Below, piece after piece: positions 38,545-48,100 of a stretch of DNA of 57,337 nt (its first letter is position 1; each line of letters begins with the position of its first letter). The DNA is from an uncultured Clostridia bacterium (lineage in GTDB: Bacteria; Bacillota; Clostridia; TANB77; CAG-508): positions 1 through 57,337 of the forward strand of contig CANRMM010000042.1 of assembly GCA_947631745.1 (NCBI GenBank). Direction: 5' to 3'. Under the pieces are notes generated by a model, which had not been told where the DNA came from, searched no databases, and saw only the letters and a program-made list of their open reading frames with translations. A program made the position numbers and the translations under genes.

Positions 38545-38844
38545 ATCTTTTGTTTATTAATCTTCTTTGGTTTTTCATTTTTACTTTTGTTCACTTAATT
38601 TTATAAATTCATCTTTGGTTTTTAGATTAGTCTTTTTATTTTTGTAATCAACAATTAACATTTTATCTTTTGAAAATCAAAATATCTTTTGTTGTTTTTT
38701 CAGTTTTCTTTGGTTTTATTTTGTAATTATTTTTTCTTTTGTTTCCTTGCACTTTATCTTTTGTAAATATATTTTTTATCTTTTGAATTTTATCTTTTGT
38801 TTTCTTAAGAATTTATCTTTTGTATTTTATTATTTTATCTTTGG
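38545..38844. repeat. Degenerate, phased ATCTTTTG (CAAAAGAT) direct-repeat array between mraZ and rsmH
   Basis: Copies (allowing ATCTTTGG/TTCTTTTG variants) at 38545, 38611, 38665, 38684, 38706, 38734, 38756, 38778, 38792, 38815, 38837; many spacings are 22-23 bp. Confidence 0.65.
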
Positions 38845-38867
38845 TGTTTTATATAAACTTTTTCAAG

Positions 38868-39299
38868 TTATATACCTAACATAGTCATATTTTCTGCTAT
38901 TTCATCTGCTGAAATATTTTCATCACTATTGTAAGATTTCCATTTATCTTTGTTCCAAATTTCAATTCTGGTTCCTACTCCAATAATGATTGCTTCCTTT
39001 TCCATATGGGCATATTCTCTTAAATTGCTTGCAATTAAAAATCTTCCTTGTTTATCGATTTCACATTCAATTGCTCCTGATAGGAAAAATCTTACAAAGT
39101 CTCTAGCATTTTTGTTTGTAAGTGGAAGTGTTTTTAATTTTTCTTCAAAGTTTGACCATTCATTTTGAGAAAATCCAAACAAGCACCCATCTAACCCTTT
39201 TGTAATGATGAATTTTTCTCCGATGTCTTCTCTAATCTTAGCTGGCATTATCATTCTGCCTTTAGTATCTAAAGAATGCTCGTATTCACCAATAAGCAC
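38868..39299 (-). CDS. mraZ: Transcriptional regulator MraZ
   Basis: [43 protein letters not shown]..., two DXXXR-type SpoVT/AbrB motifs. Confidence 0.96.
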   Translation of the reverse strand: MLIGEYEHSLDTKGRMIMPAKIREDIGEKFIITKGLDGCLFGFSQNEWSNFEEKLKTLPLTNKNARDFVRFFLSGAIECEIDKQGRFLIASNLREYAHMEKEAIIIGVGTRIEIWNKDKWKSYNSDENISADEIAENMTMLGI

Positions 39300-39326
39300 T
39301 TTGTTTCACCTCTCCTCATTTTCTAA

Positions 39327-39353
39327 CCACTTTTTACCACTTTTCTCCACTTC
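39327..39353 (-). promoter_or_regulatory. Three tandem MraZ boxes
   Basis: Minus strand GAAGTGGAGAAAAGTGGTAAAAAGTGG: AAGTGG at exactly 10-bp spacing (CCACTT at 39327, 39337, 39347 on +), just upstream of mraZ. Confidence 0.85.
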
Positions 39354-39428
39354 AATTAGATTTTAATACAAGTGCATTTAAAATGCAAGCATTTTTTTTA
39401 TTTTTTTTAAAAAATTAATATAATATAT

Positions 39429-39468
39429 AAAAAATACTTCACTACCTAATATAGTGAAGTATTTTTGT
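39429..39468 (-). terminator. Intrinsic terminator downstream of fic
   Basis: AAAAATACTTCACTA cctaa TATAGTGAAGTATTTTT. Confidence 0.7.
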
Positions 39469-40061
39469 TACATTTTCTCTAAGCATTTTTCCATAATTCT
39501 TGCTAAGTCGTCTATTTCTACAATTGATTTTATACTTGCTTCTAGTGTTTCTTCTGGTGATACTTTTTTTAGATTTAATATATATCCATTTTTTAATGCT
39601 AGTTGTCTGATGAACTCTCGAATGCATCTTCCATTTCCTTCTCTAAATGGATGAAGGACATTTAATTCTGATATATAATATGCTAAGGATTTGGCTAATT
39701 CTGATTTGTTTTTTCCTTCTAGATAATTTTCTTCTTTTAATTTTATCAATAGTTTTTTTAATTCTTCTGGTATATACTCCCACTCTGCGAATCGAAACAT
39801 ACCTTTTGCGATGTTCTCTTTTCTAAATTCTCCTGCAAAAGGGTAAATATCTTCAAACAAATAAGTATGAATGCTAATAAAATGTTCTTCATCAAAATTG
39901 CCTGTAATGCCTTTTTGTCTTAAACTTAGTAATTTTGCTGCTGTAATTTTAGCTTCATACTCTAATAATTTATTAATATCTTTGATATCTAATTTATTTT
40001 TTAATATATCACAATCTTCATAACAATATATTGATTTTTGACTTTCGTATTCTTTTTCCAT
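39468..40061 (-). CDS. fic: Fic/DOC family protein
   Basis: LNVLHPFREGNGRCIREFIRQLALKNGY = HPFx[D/E]GNGR motif. Confidence 0.93.
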   Translation of the reverse strand: MEKEYESQKSIYCYEDCDILKNKLDIKDINKLLEYEAKITAAKLLSLRQKGITGNFDEEHFISIHTYLFEDIYPFAGEFRKENIAKGMFRFAEWEYIPEELKKLLIKLKEENYLEGKNKSELAKSLAYYISELNVLHPFREGNGRCIREFIRQLALKNGYILNLKKVSPEETLEASIKSIVEIDDLARIMEKCLEKM

Positions 40062-40075
40062 TATTTTCTCCTATG

Positions 40076-40243
40076 TTAGTTTATTTGTTTTTTTATGGTT
40101 TCTATTAATTGTGCCATGTCCATTTCATCATTAACGAACTGTTTATATAAATTAACATCTTGTTCTGTAATTTTCATTCCCTCAATTGCTAAATCTGTTT
40201 TTATATTGTCTATATCAAAGTTAAAAATTTCTTCATTAAACAT
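40076..40243 (-). CDS. VbhA-like antitoxin candidate (55 aa)
   Basis: MFNEEIFNFDIDNIKTDLAIEGMKITEQDVNLYKQFVNDEMDMAQLIETIKKQIN*; AIEGM inhibitory-helix-like segment; 14 bp upstream of fic. Not in the ORF track. Confidence 0.65.
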   Translation of the reverse strand: MFNEEIFNFDIDNIKTDLAIEGMKITEQDVNLYKQFVNDEMDMAQLIETIKKQIN

Positions 40244-40343
40244 TTATTTACCTCCAAAATTTTTATTTTTCTTTTAAAACACTTATATAATTATTATACC
40301 ATAAATTACGTGAAAAGTCTAGTTTTATCAGCTTTTTGACGTA

Positions 40344-40379
40344 AAAATCCCACTCATAATGTCTGAGTGGGATTTTGTT
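40344..40379 (-). terminator. Intrinsic terminator downstream of sortase
   Basis: AAAATCCCACTCAtaatgtcTGAGTGGGATTTT. Confidence 0.8.
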
Positions 40380-40381
40380 TT

Positions 40382-41200
40382 TTATATTTCTTTACATTTT
40401 ACAACTAATCTTTGTGTTCCATAATTTGTACAAGTAATTAATGTTAATTCTTTTCTATTTGTACGTATATCTGTACAACTTGTATCAGTTGGTTCTACAA
40501 CGTATATATAATATACCTCATATTTTATTGTTCTTCCTGATAAATCTTCTAATTCTACAATATCGCCATTTACTAATTCTGAAAGTCTTCCAAACATTTT
40601 TCCATTCCTATAATTGTGACCTACTATAGAATAGTTTCCTATTTCATTTGGTTCTCCTCCAAAGAATTTGCAAACAGAAATTTCTAATAGTTCATCAACT
40701 GTTTCATCATTGTTTTTTGATAAAACTGGATAGCTAATATTTATTTTTGGTATTCTTACAATTGCTTCTGTTGAATATGTATTACCATCTGATGCTTCAT
40801 ATGAGCTCACAGCATGTTCTAATTCTTGTTCTTGTTGTTCTTCTTCTCTTTCTCCTTCTCCTTCTATTTGTTCTTGTTGTTCTCCTTGCTCTTGATTTGG
40901 TTGTCTTACTTGTTCTGTTGTATTTATTGGTTGATTATTTTCTCCGCTTTCATCATTTAATAGAATAATCATAAAATTGTCATCTTCTTTAGGCTTTTTT
41001 ATGTTTGTTCTTTGTACTTCTGCTAATAGTTCTTGAGATATCTGTTCACTTCTTCCTCTATCATATTCTGCATATATGTAATAAGAAGATAGAATACATA
41101 CTAAAAAGACAGATAAAAAGAACTCTATTTTAAAAAGTCTTTTTTTCCTTCGTAATTCTGGTGTAACGTATAACTTTTCTGCTATTAAAATCTGGTTCAT
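40382..41200 (-). CDS. Sortase family protein with Q/E-rich linker
   Basis: YSIVGHNYRNGKMFGRLSEL, ELTLITCTNYGTQRLVVKC (TLxTC).. catalytic Arg; N-terminal TM. Confidence 0.9.
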   Translation of the reverse strand: MNQILIAEKLYVTPELRRKKRLFKIEFFLSVFLVCILSSYYIYAEYDRGRSEQISQELLAEVQRTNIKKPKEDDNFMIILLNDESGENNQPINTTEQVRQPNQEQGEQQEQIEGEGEREEEQQEQELEHAVSSYEASDGNTYSTEAIVRIPKINISYPVLSKNNDETVDELLEISVCKFFGGEPNEIGNYSIVGHNYRNGKMFGRLSELVNGDIVELEDLSGRTIKYEVYYIYVVEPTDTSCTDIRTNRKELTLITCTNYGTQRLVVKCKEI

Positions 41201-41302
41201 ATAATCCTCCTATTAAAATATATCCATTAGGTATTATATCACACTTTTTTCGTATTTGGAAGGCTTTTTTATATATTTCTTTTGATTTTTATGAAAAAAT
41301 TA

Positions 41303-42166
41303 TTATACATTATTTATTAAGTTTGCAATTTCTGCAAATTGTTCTATTGTTAAGCTTTCTCCTCTAATATTGTTAGATATTCCTAGCTTTTTTAATATTT
41401 CCTCCCCTTCTTCTTTTGTTTTTATTATTTCACTATTCATTAGTCCATTTAGTAAAGTTTTTCTTCTTTGCATAAAGCTTGCTTTTATTATTTTAAAAAA
41501 TAGTTCTTCATTTTTTACTTTAACAATTGATTTTTTTCTAATGGTTAGTTGTATTACTTCAGAGTCTACATCTGGTGATGGTAAAAAGCAGTCTTTTGAT
41601 ACAAAAGTTATTTGTGTTGGAATAGCATAATAATAAACACTATATGTAATTGCTCCTGCTTTTTTTTGGCCTGGAATTGCAGTGATTCTATCTGCTACTT
41701 CTTTTTGTACCATTACTGTAATGCTATTTATATCTAATTTAGCTTCTAATATTTTCATTAATATAGGTGTAGTGATGTAATATGGTAAGTTTGCAACTAT
41801 TTTTACACTTTTTATTTGTTCATTTTCTTTATTTTTTTGTATAATTTCTGTTAAATTTACTTTTAGTATGTCTTGATGTAATAATTCAAAATTAGAATAT
41901 AGATAGAATCTGTCTTTTAGTATTTTTATCATTCTGTCGTCTAATTCTATAGCAATTACTTTTCCTGCTCTTTCAACTAGTTCTTTGGTTAATGTTCCTA
42001 AACCTGGTCCAATTTCTATAATAAGATCTTCTTTGGTAATGCTCGCAGATTCTATTATCTTATTTACATTTTCGTCGTCAATTAAAAAGTTTTGTCCTAA
42101 ATTTTTATTAGCTGTTATCCCATACTTTTTTATAATGTACTTTGTTTCTTCTAATATACTTTTCAT
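41303..42166 (-). CDS. rsmA: 16S rRNA (adenine1518/1519-N6)-dimethyltransferase
   Basis: NLGQNFLIDDENVNKII..., IEIGPGLGTLTKEL, VANLPYYITTPILMKIL. Confidence 0.96.
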   Translation of the reverse strand: MKSILEETKYIIKKYGITANKNLGQNFLIDDENVNKIIESASITKEDLIIEIGPGLGTLTKELVERAGKVIAIELDDRMIKILKDRFYLYSNFELLHQDILKVNLTEIIQKNKENEQIKSVKIVANLPYYITTPILMKILEAKLDINSITVMVQKEVADRITAIPGQKKAGAITYSVYYYAIPTQITFVSKDCFLPSPDVDSEVIQLTIRKKSIVKVKNEELFFKIIKASFMQRRKTLLNGLMNSEIIKTKEEGEEILKKLGISNNIRGESLTIEQFAEIANLINNV

Positions 42167-42238
42167 TTTTGTAGTCCCCTATTTTATTATTTAAAGTGAA
42201 AAATATAGTGAAAAGCATCACTATATTTTTCATTAGTT

Positions 42239-44536
42239 TTATTCTATAATTTCATTTTGTAAAGTTATATTAATAACTGTTCCTTCTTCCACTTCCGTTC
42301 CTGCTGATATATCTTGGCTAATAACGATTCCAGATCCTGATGCTTTTATATTTAAATTATGTTTTTTTAGTTCTGCTTTGGCTTCTGTATATGTCATTTC
42401 TTTTAATGAAGGCACTGTTTGTGATACTCTTGTATCATTTCCTTCAGTGTATAAGCATACAATTGCTCCACTTACTAAAGAAGTTCCTTCTTTTGGCATT
42501 TGATCTGTTACTATGTCTTTTTCATCTCCATATATATTGCAATTAAATCCTGCTCTTTCTAATATTTTTTCTGCTTCTGATATTGTTTTATTTTTAACAT
42601 TTGGTAGGCTTGTTGTTTCTATTGTATCTGCTGATTCTGTGGTATCTGATGGAATTCCTAAATAAGGTAATACCTCTTTTAAAATTTGGCCGACTACTGG
42701 TCCTGCTTGTGTACTTCCGCTGTGAGAGCCTCCTTGTGCATCTGGACCATATAATGTTACTAATATAACTACTTCTGGATTTTCTGTTGGCGATATTGCT
42801 GCAAATGAAACAACATAAGTTTGTGATTCATCTGATGGATCTGGTTCTGAAGTTCCTGTTTTTCCTGCAACTGTGTATCCTTTTACTTGTGCGTATTTTC
42901 CTGTTCCTTCTTCTACAACTGTAGTTAGCATATCTAATAATTTATCTGATGTTTCTTTTGATATTACTTGTCTTACTGCTATTGGTTCTATTGTTGTTAC
43001 TGCTCCTGTATCTGTATTAGTAATTTCTTTTACAATTCTTGGTTGCATTAATACTCCATCATTTGCTACTGCTGAAACGGCTGTAATCATTTGTAGTGGT
43101 GTAATTCTAAATCTCTGTCCAAATGACATTGTAGCAAGTTCTACTTCTCCAACATCATCTAAATCCCAAAATACACCCGATTCTTCTCCTCCACTTGCAA
43201 AATTTGTTATATCAAAAAATCCAAATGCATTATAATATTTGTATAATGTAGATGCTCCTATTTTTCTACCTAATTGCATGAAAGCTGGATTGCATGAATT
43301 CATCAATGCTTCTCTTAGGCTTTGTGAGCCATGTTGTGAACCATCATGGCATTTTATAACTGTATCTGTTAGTTTTTCTTCTCCATTGCAGTAAAATTCT
43401 CCTGATTTGTCAGGTTCTACAATATCTTCTTCCAATCCTACGGCTGCTGTAATAATTTTAAATACTGAGCCCGGTTCATATGTTGATGTGATTGCTCTAT
43501 TATTCCATGTTGTTTGTAGTAATTCAATACTATCTTCTTCATTCATTTTTTTCCATTCTTCTTCTGATATGTGTGTTGGTGTAAATGGATCATTTAAGTT
43601 ATAGTCTGGGTATGTTGCCATTGCTAAAACATCTCCATTATTTGGATTCATAATAATTACATTTCCACCATTGGTACAGTTATTTTCTTCACATGCTTGT
43701 TTTAAATATTTTTCTGCAATTCCTTGAATATTTGCATCCAAGGTTAGTGTGATATCATTTCCATTCTCTGCTTCATAGTATTTTTGATCTTCATCTGGAA
43801 TTAGTTCTTGAAGTGCATCTTGTGAATTAATTATTTTTCCTGGTGTTCCCGTTAAAATTGAATCCCATTGTGCTTCTAGTCCTTCTAGTCCTTGATTATC
43901 TGTTCCGCAAAATCCTAATAAATTAGAAGCTAAATTATTATATGGATAATATCTCTTACTATCTTCATCTATATTAATTCCTCTATAAATTTCGTTGTCA
44001 TTCATCCATTGTTTTAACTTATCTATTTTATCTTTTTCTACTTTTCTAGCTATTGTTTCTATTTCTTCATCATTTGAGACTTTTTTTAGTGTTTCTTTAT
44101 AATCTAATTCAAATATGTCTGCAAATGCTTTTGCTACTTTTTCTTTTAATTGTTTAGTCTTTTCTTCGTCTATTTCGTCTTCGTTATTTAATACAACAAT
44201 ACTGTTTGGGTTAATTGTAACTGTATCTACTTGTGCACTTCTTGCTAATGCCTTTCCTGTTGCATCATATATTGTTCCTCTTTTAGGACTAATGATTTGA
44301 TCCTTAATTGACTGTGAATCCATTGCTTCTTTTAGTTCTGCGCCTTGCACAATTTGAAGCCAACCTAGTCTTATAATTAGTAATGCTAGTGCAAAGAAAA
44401 ATACTAACATTACTCTTTTTAGTCTTTCTGAAATAGTTAAAATTTTCTTTTCTTTTTGTAATTGTTTATTGGGTTTAGCTTTTTTAAATTTATATATATT
44501 ATTTTTTTTACTTTTCTTTGAACTCATACACACCAA
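42239..44536 (-). CDS. Class B penicillin-binding protein with two PASTA domains (PBP2B/FtsI-like)
   Basis: RRGTIYD-type motif, EPGSVFKIITA, SCN, VAGKTGTSEPD, ...QGGSHSGSTQAGPVVGQILKEVLPYLGI plus two PASTA repeats. Intact paralogue of the split PBP. Confidence 0.93.
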   Translation of the reverse strand: MVCMSSKKSKKNNIYKFKKAKPNKQLQKEKKILTISERLKRVMLVFFFALALLIIRLGWLQIVQGAELKEAMDSQSIKDQIISPKRGTIYDATGKALARSAQVDTVTINPNSIVVLNNEDEIDEEKTKQLKEKVAKAFADIFELDYKETLKKVSNDEEIETIARKVEKDKIDKLKQWMNDNEIYRGINIDEDSKRYYPYNNLASNLLGFCGTDNQGLEGLEAQWDSILTGTPGKIINSQDALQELIPDEDQKYYEAENGNDITLTLDANIQGIAEKYLKQACEENNCTNGGNVIIMNPNNGDVLAMATYPDYNLNDPFTPTHISEEEWKKMNEEDSIELLQTTWNNRAITSTYEPGSVFKIITAAVGLEEDIVEPDKSGEFYCNGEEKLTDTVIKCHDGSQHGSQSLREALMNSCNPAFMQLGRKIGASTLYKYYNAFGFFDITNFASGGEESGVFWDLDDVGEVELATMSFGQRFRITPLQMITAVSAVANDGVLMQPRIVKEITNTDTGAVTTIEPIAVRQVISKETSDKLLDMLTTVVEEGTGKYAQVKGYTVAGKTGTSEPDPSDESQTYVVSFAAISPTENPEVVILVTLYGPDAQGGSHSGSTQAGPVVGQILKEVLPYLGIPSDTTESADTIETTSLPNVKNKTISEAEKILERAGFNCNIYGDEKDIVTDQMPKEGTSLVSGAIVCLYTEGNDTRVSQTVPSLKEMTYTEAKAELKKHNLNIKASGSGIVISQDISAGTEVEEGTVINITLQNEIIE

Positions 44537-44636
44537 CTTTTTCTTTAGATATTTCTTTTTTTATTTTATCAATATTTTATATGATATCATTGCAAAAATC
44601 AAGGAATTCACTGTAATTTCATTAATGTAAAATATA

Positions 44637-44664
44637 AAAGACCCCGTTTGATGGGGTCTCTCTC
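44637..44664 (-). terminator. GC-rich terminator
   Basis: AAAAGACCCCGtttgatGGGGTCTC just downstream of 44667..45089. Confidence 0.7.
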
Positions 44665-44666
44665 GT

Positions 44667-45089
44667 TTACCAATTATGGTATTTCTTTGATTGTCTGTGT
44701 CTTTCGATTCCTTTTAATGCTTTGATCAATAATTCATATGCATAAACTAAATCCAGTATAACAACTGCAGGTATTGCCAGGAAGGCAATAATTCCTGCCA
44801 CTCCCTTAAAAAGTGCATTTTGACGTGAATATGTTCTTATTACGCTGTCTTGGGAATCATAGATTTTCTGACGTTCACTCATCCAGTATTTTGCTTCCGC
44901 TGTCATAGCGTCGGTCTTTACCGGGGAGTCGTTGTAGAACTGAATGTTGTCATTCAGTACTATGAGGTTTGCACATGTCTTTGTGATTTTTTGGCATTCT
45001 TTAGGAATTACGAAGTTTCCAACAATCAAAACTAGAATGGCCACAATTGTGGTCGCGGTTTTGCATATGGCCCGAAGGTTCACTTGCAA
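44667..45089 (-). CDS. Two-TM hypothetical protein of atypical composition
   Basis: 140-aa ORF with N- and C-terminal hydrophobic segments; clearly GC-richer than its surroundings. Confidence 0.65.
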   Translation of the reverse strand: MQVNLRAICKTATTIVAILVLIVGNFVIPKECQKITKTCANLIVLNDNIQFYNDSPVKTDAMTAEAKYWMSERQKIYDSQDSVIRTYSRQNALFKGVAGIIAFLAIPAVVILDLVYAYELLIKALKGIERHRQSKKYHNW

Positions 45090-45158
45090 AATCTCCTTTC
45101 TTCTTGTATTTGTAGGCTAGGCCTTACATTATTATTATATCATAGTTTATATTATTTA

Positions 45159-48100
45159 TCAAATTTCGGCTTCTATTTGATAAATTCCACCATTTGGATT
45201 AAGTCTTATTATTTTTTCTTTTACTACTTCTCCATTTAATATCATTTTTTCTATTCCTGTGTTTTTCTTATTAGGATTTGTTACTTTAATATTATATATG
45301 CTTTCTCCATATTTGTACTTGATACTATATTCTTTCCAGTCGCTAGAAATACATGGATTTAATGTTAGTGTCCCTTTTTCAATTCTTAATCCTAATATAT
45401 ATTTAATTCCCGCTTCGTAGAACCAACTACTAGAACCTGTGTACCATGTCCATCCTCCTCTGCCTGCTAAATTTCCTACTCCATATATATCAGCTGCTAT
45501 TACATATGGTTCTACTTTATATTTATTTGCTTCTTCTTTTGTACGTGAATGTTCTATTGGGTTTATCATTCTAAAATATTCATTTGCTTTTTCTCCAAAG
45601 CCTAGCATTGCTTCTGCAATTATTGCCCATACGGCAGAGTGTGTGTATTGCCCTCCATTTTCTCTAGTTCCAGGTAGGTATGCTTTGATATATCCTGGTT
45701 CTAGTTTACTCTTTTCCAAAGGTGGATCTAATAGTTTTATAATTCCATTTTCTCTATCTATTAAATGATTTTCCAGACTTTCTATTGATATATATTTTTT
45801 ATCATTGTCCCCTGCTTCAGATATTGTTGCCCAACTTTGTGCGATACTATCTATACGACATTCTTCATTTTGAATACTGCCTAGAATATCTCCATTATCC
45901 ATAAAAGCTCTTTTATACCATCTGCCATCCCAGCCAGCAGTATTTAGTGCCCTTCTTAAGCTTTCCATAATTTCTTTATATTTTTCTGCTACTTCTTTTT
46001 CTTTCTTTTCTTCACAAATTGGAATAAATCTTTTTAAGACAACATACAAGAAAAATCCTAGCCATACACTTTCTCCTTTGCCTTTGTTTCCTACAGTACT
46101 AAATCCATCATTCCAATCTCCAGATCCGATTTTAGGTAATCCATTTTCTCCCATGACTAATGCTTTTTCTATTGCTCTTTTACAATGTTGATATATGCTT
46201 TCTTTTTTATCTGATGGTACATATAAGTCATATTTTTCATCTACCCCTTCTGGTAATATTTCTCCTTGCAAATAGTTTGTTTCTTCTTCTAAAATTTTAT
46301 AATCTCCTGTAAAGTTTATATATTCTGCGACCATATATGGTAGCCATAATAAATCATCAGAAAATCTTGTACGAATTCCTCTGGATGTTTCTTCATGCCA
46401 CCAATGTTCTACATCTCCTTCTATAAATTGGTGCTTGCTGTGTTTTATAATTTGATTTTTTACAATATTTGTGTCAATATATTTTAGGCAAATGCAATCT
46501 TGTAGTTGATCTCTAAATCCATAAGCTCCTCCAGATTGATAATATCCGCTTCTTGCATATATTCTAGAGCATAATGTTTGATATATTAACCATCCATTTA
46601 AAATAATATTGGTTGATTCTAATGGAGTATTAACCTGCAATCTTTCTATATTATTTTGCCAATACTTCTTTTCTTTTTCATATTCTGCTATTGCATTATT
46701 AATATTGGTGTATTTGTATGCCTTATCTTGGCATGCAATCATATTTTCTTCTGCTCCTAATACTAATACAATATCTTTGTTTTCTAATGCTTCTAATGTT
46801 ATTTTTAGTTCTATAGCAACCATGCTTTCTTTTCCTAGTGAGTTCTGTCTATCTAGTTCTAATTCTTGTAAAGCTTCTGGATTTGAAAGTGTTCCTGTGC
46901 CTATAAAATCTTTTTTATTTCCTGTATAGGAGTTTATTTTTTCACTTGATGATATATATAGTATTGTTTTATTTTCTTCATTTATTTTATTTTCTACGGT
47001 GATAAGATTACTATTTTCTTTATATTCTAGTTGTAAATATCCATTTGATTTTAGTTCATCTTCATCTAATACTGGTTTTATATAATAGACTAATTTTAGT
47101 TCTTTCTTTTGTGTTTCTAGATTTTCTAAATGCAGAATTTGTACTTTTATGCTATCTTTTCTTGGAATATATATATCTAATTTTTGTACAATTCCATCTG
47201 AAGTATGTTGATATTTACTATATCCAAATCCATACGTAATGTAATAGTCGTTATTATCTGGCATTGGGTTTAAGCCTAATGACCATGTTTTCTGATTTTT
47301 TAAATCTCTTAGAAAAATAATTTCTGAAGGTACATCTGTTACTTGATTGTTATTCCATGCTGTAATTCTGTTTAATCTGCTATTTTTATACCATGTGTAT
47401 CCTCCCATATTTTCTGTTACAACCGTTCCAAATTTTTCGTTTGCTAATATATTGCTCCATACTGTTGGAAGTCTATCGTCTTTATTTGTACGAATGAGAT
47501 ACTCTTTTCCATCGTTTGAAAAACCTCCATACTCGTTATAATATTTTAAATTTTTATCATCTAGTGGTTTTCTTAGTGTTTCTGATTCTATATATTCTTC
47601 TTTTCCAATTTCTTTTGCTGTTCTTTTCATTTTATCTAAATATTCTTCTTCTATATCTTTTAATTGTCTTTGTATATTTCCAAGGCTACTGTCTATTAAT
47701 AAATTTGCTCTATATTCAATTATTTTTTTACTATCTTTTTCAAGGTTATTTAATACAAAAATTCCACCTTTTTGGTTTTGTAAATATGATACATTTCTGT
47801 CTAATATCGCATTTTGAATTTCTTCTTGTACATAATTTTCATAATTTTTCTTTTCTTCATTAATTATTACTAAATCAATTTGTATGTTTTTGATGCGAAA
47901 ATATTCATATGCTTTAATTGCTTCTTTTACTACATCGATATCATTTATTTCTTTTATTTTTACAACTAATATTGGTAAATCTCCAGATATTCCATATTTC
48001 CATAGTTCAGTTGTTGGTGCTTTTTCTGGTATGTTTCCTTTTCCCATTAGTTCTTTTAATGGGTTTTGATAGATTAAATATCTTAGCATTTCTTGATAGT

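Noticed and set aside
39442-39627. 61-aa minus-strand ORF
   Set aside because: Out-of-frame overlap with fic and the terminator; no coding support.
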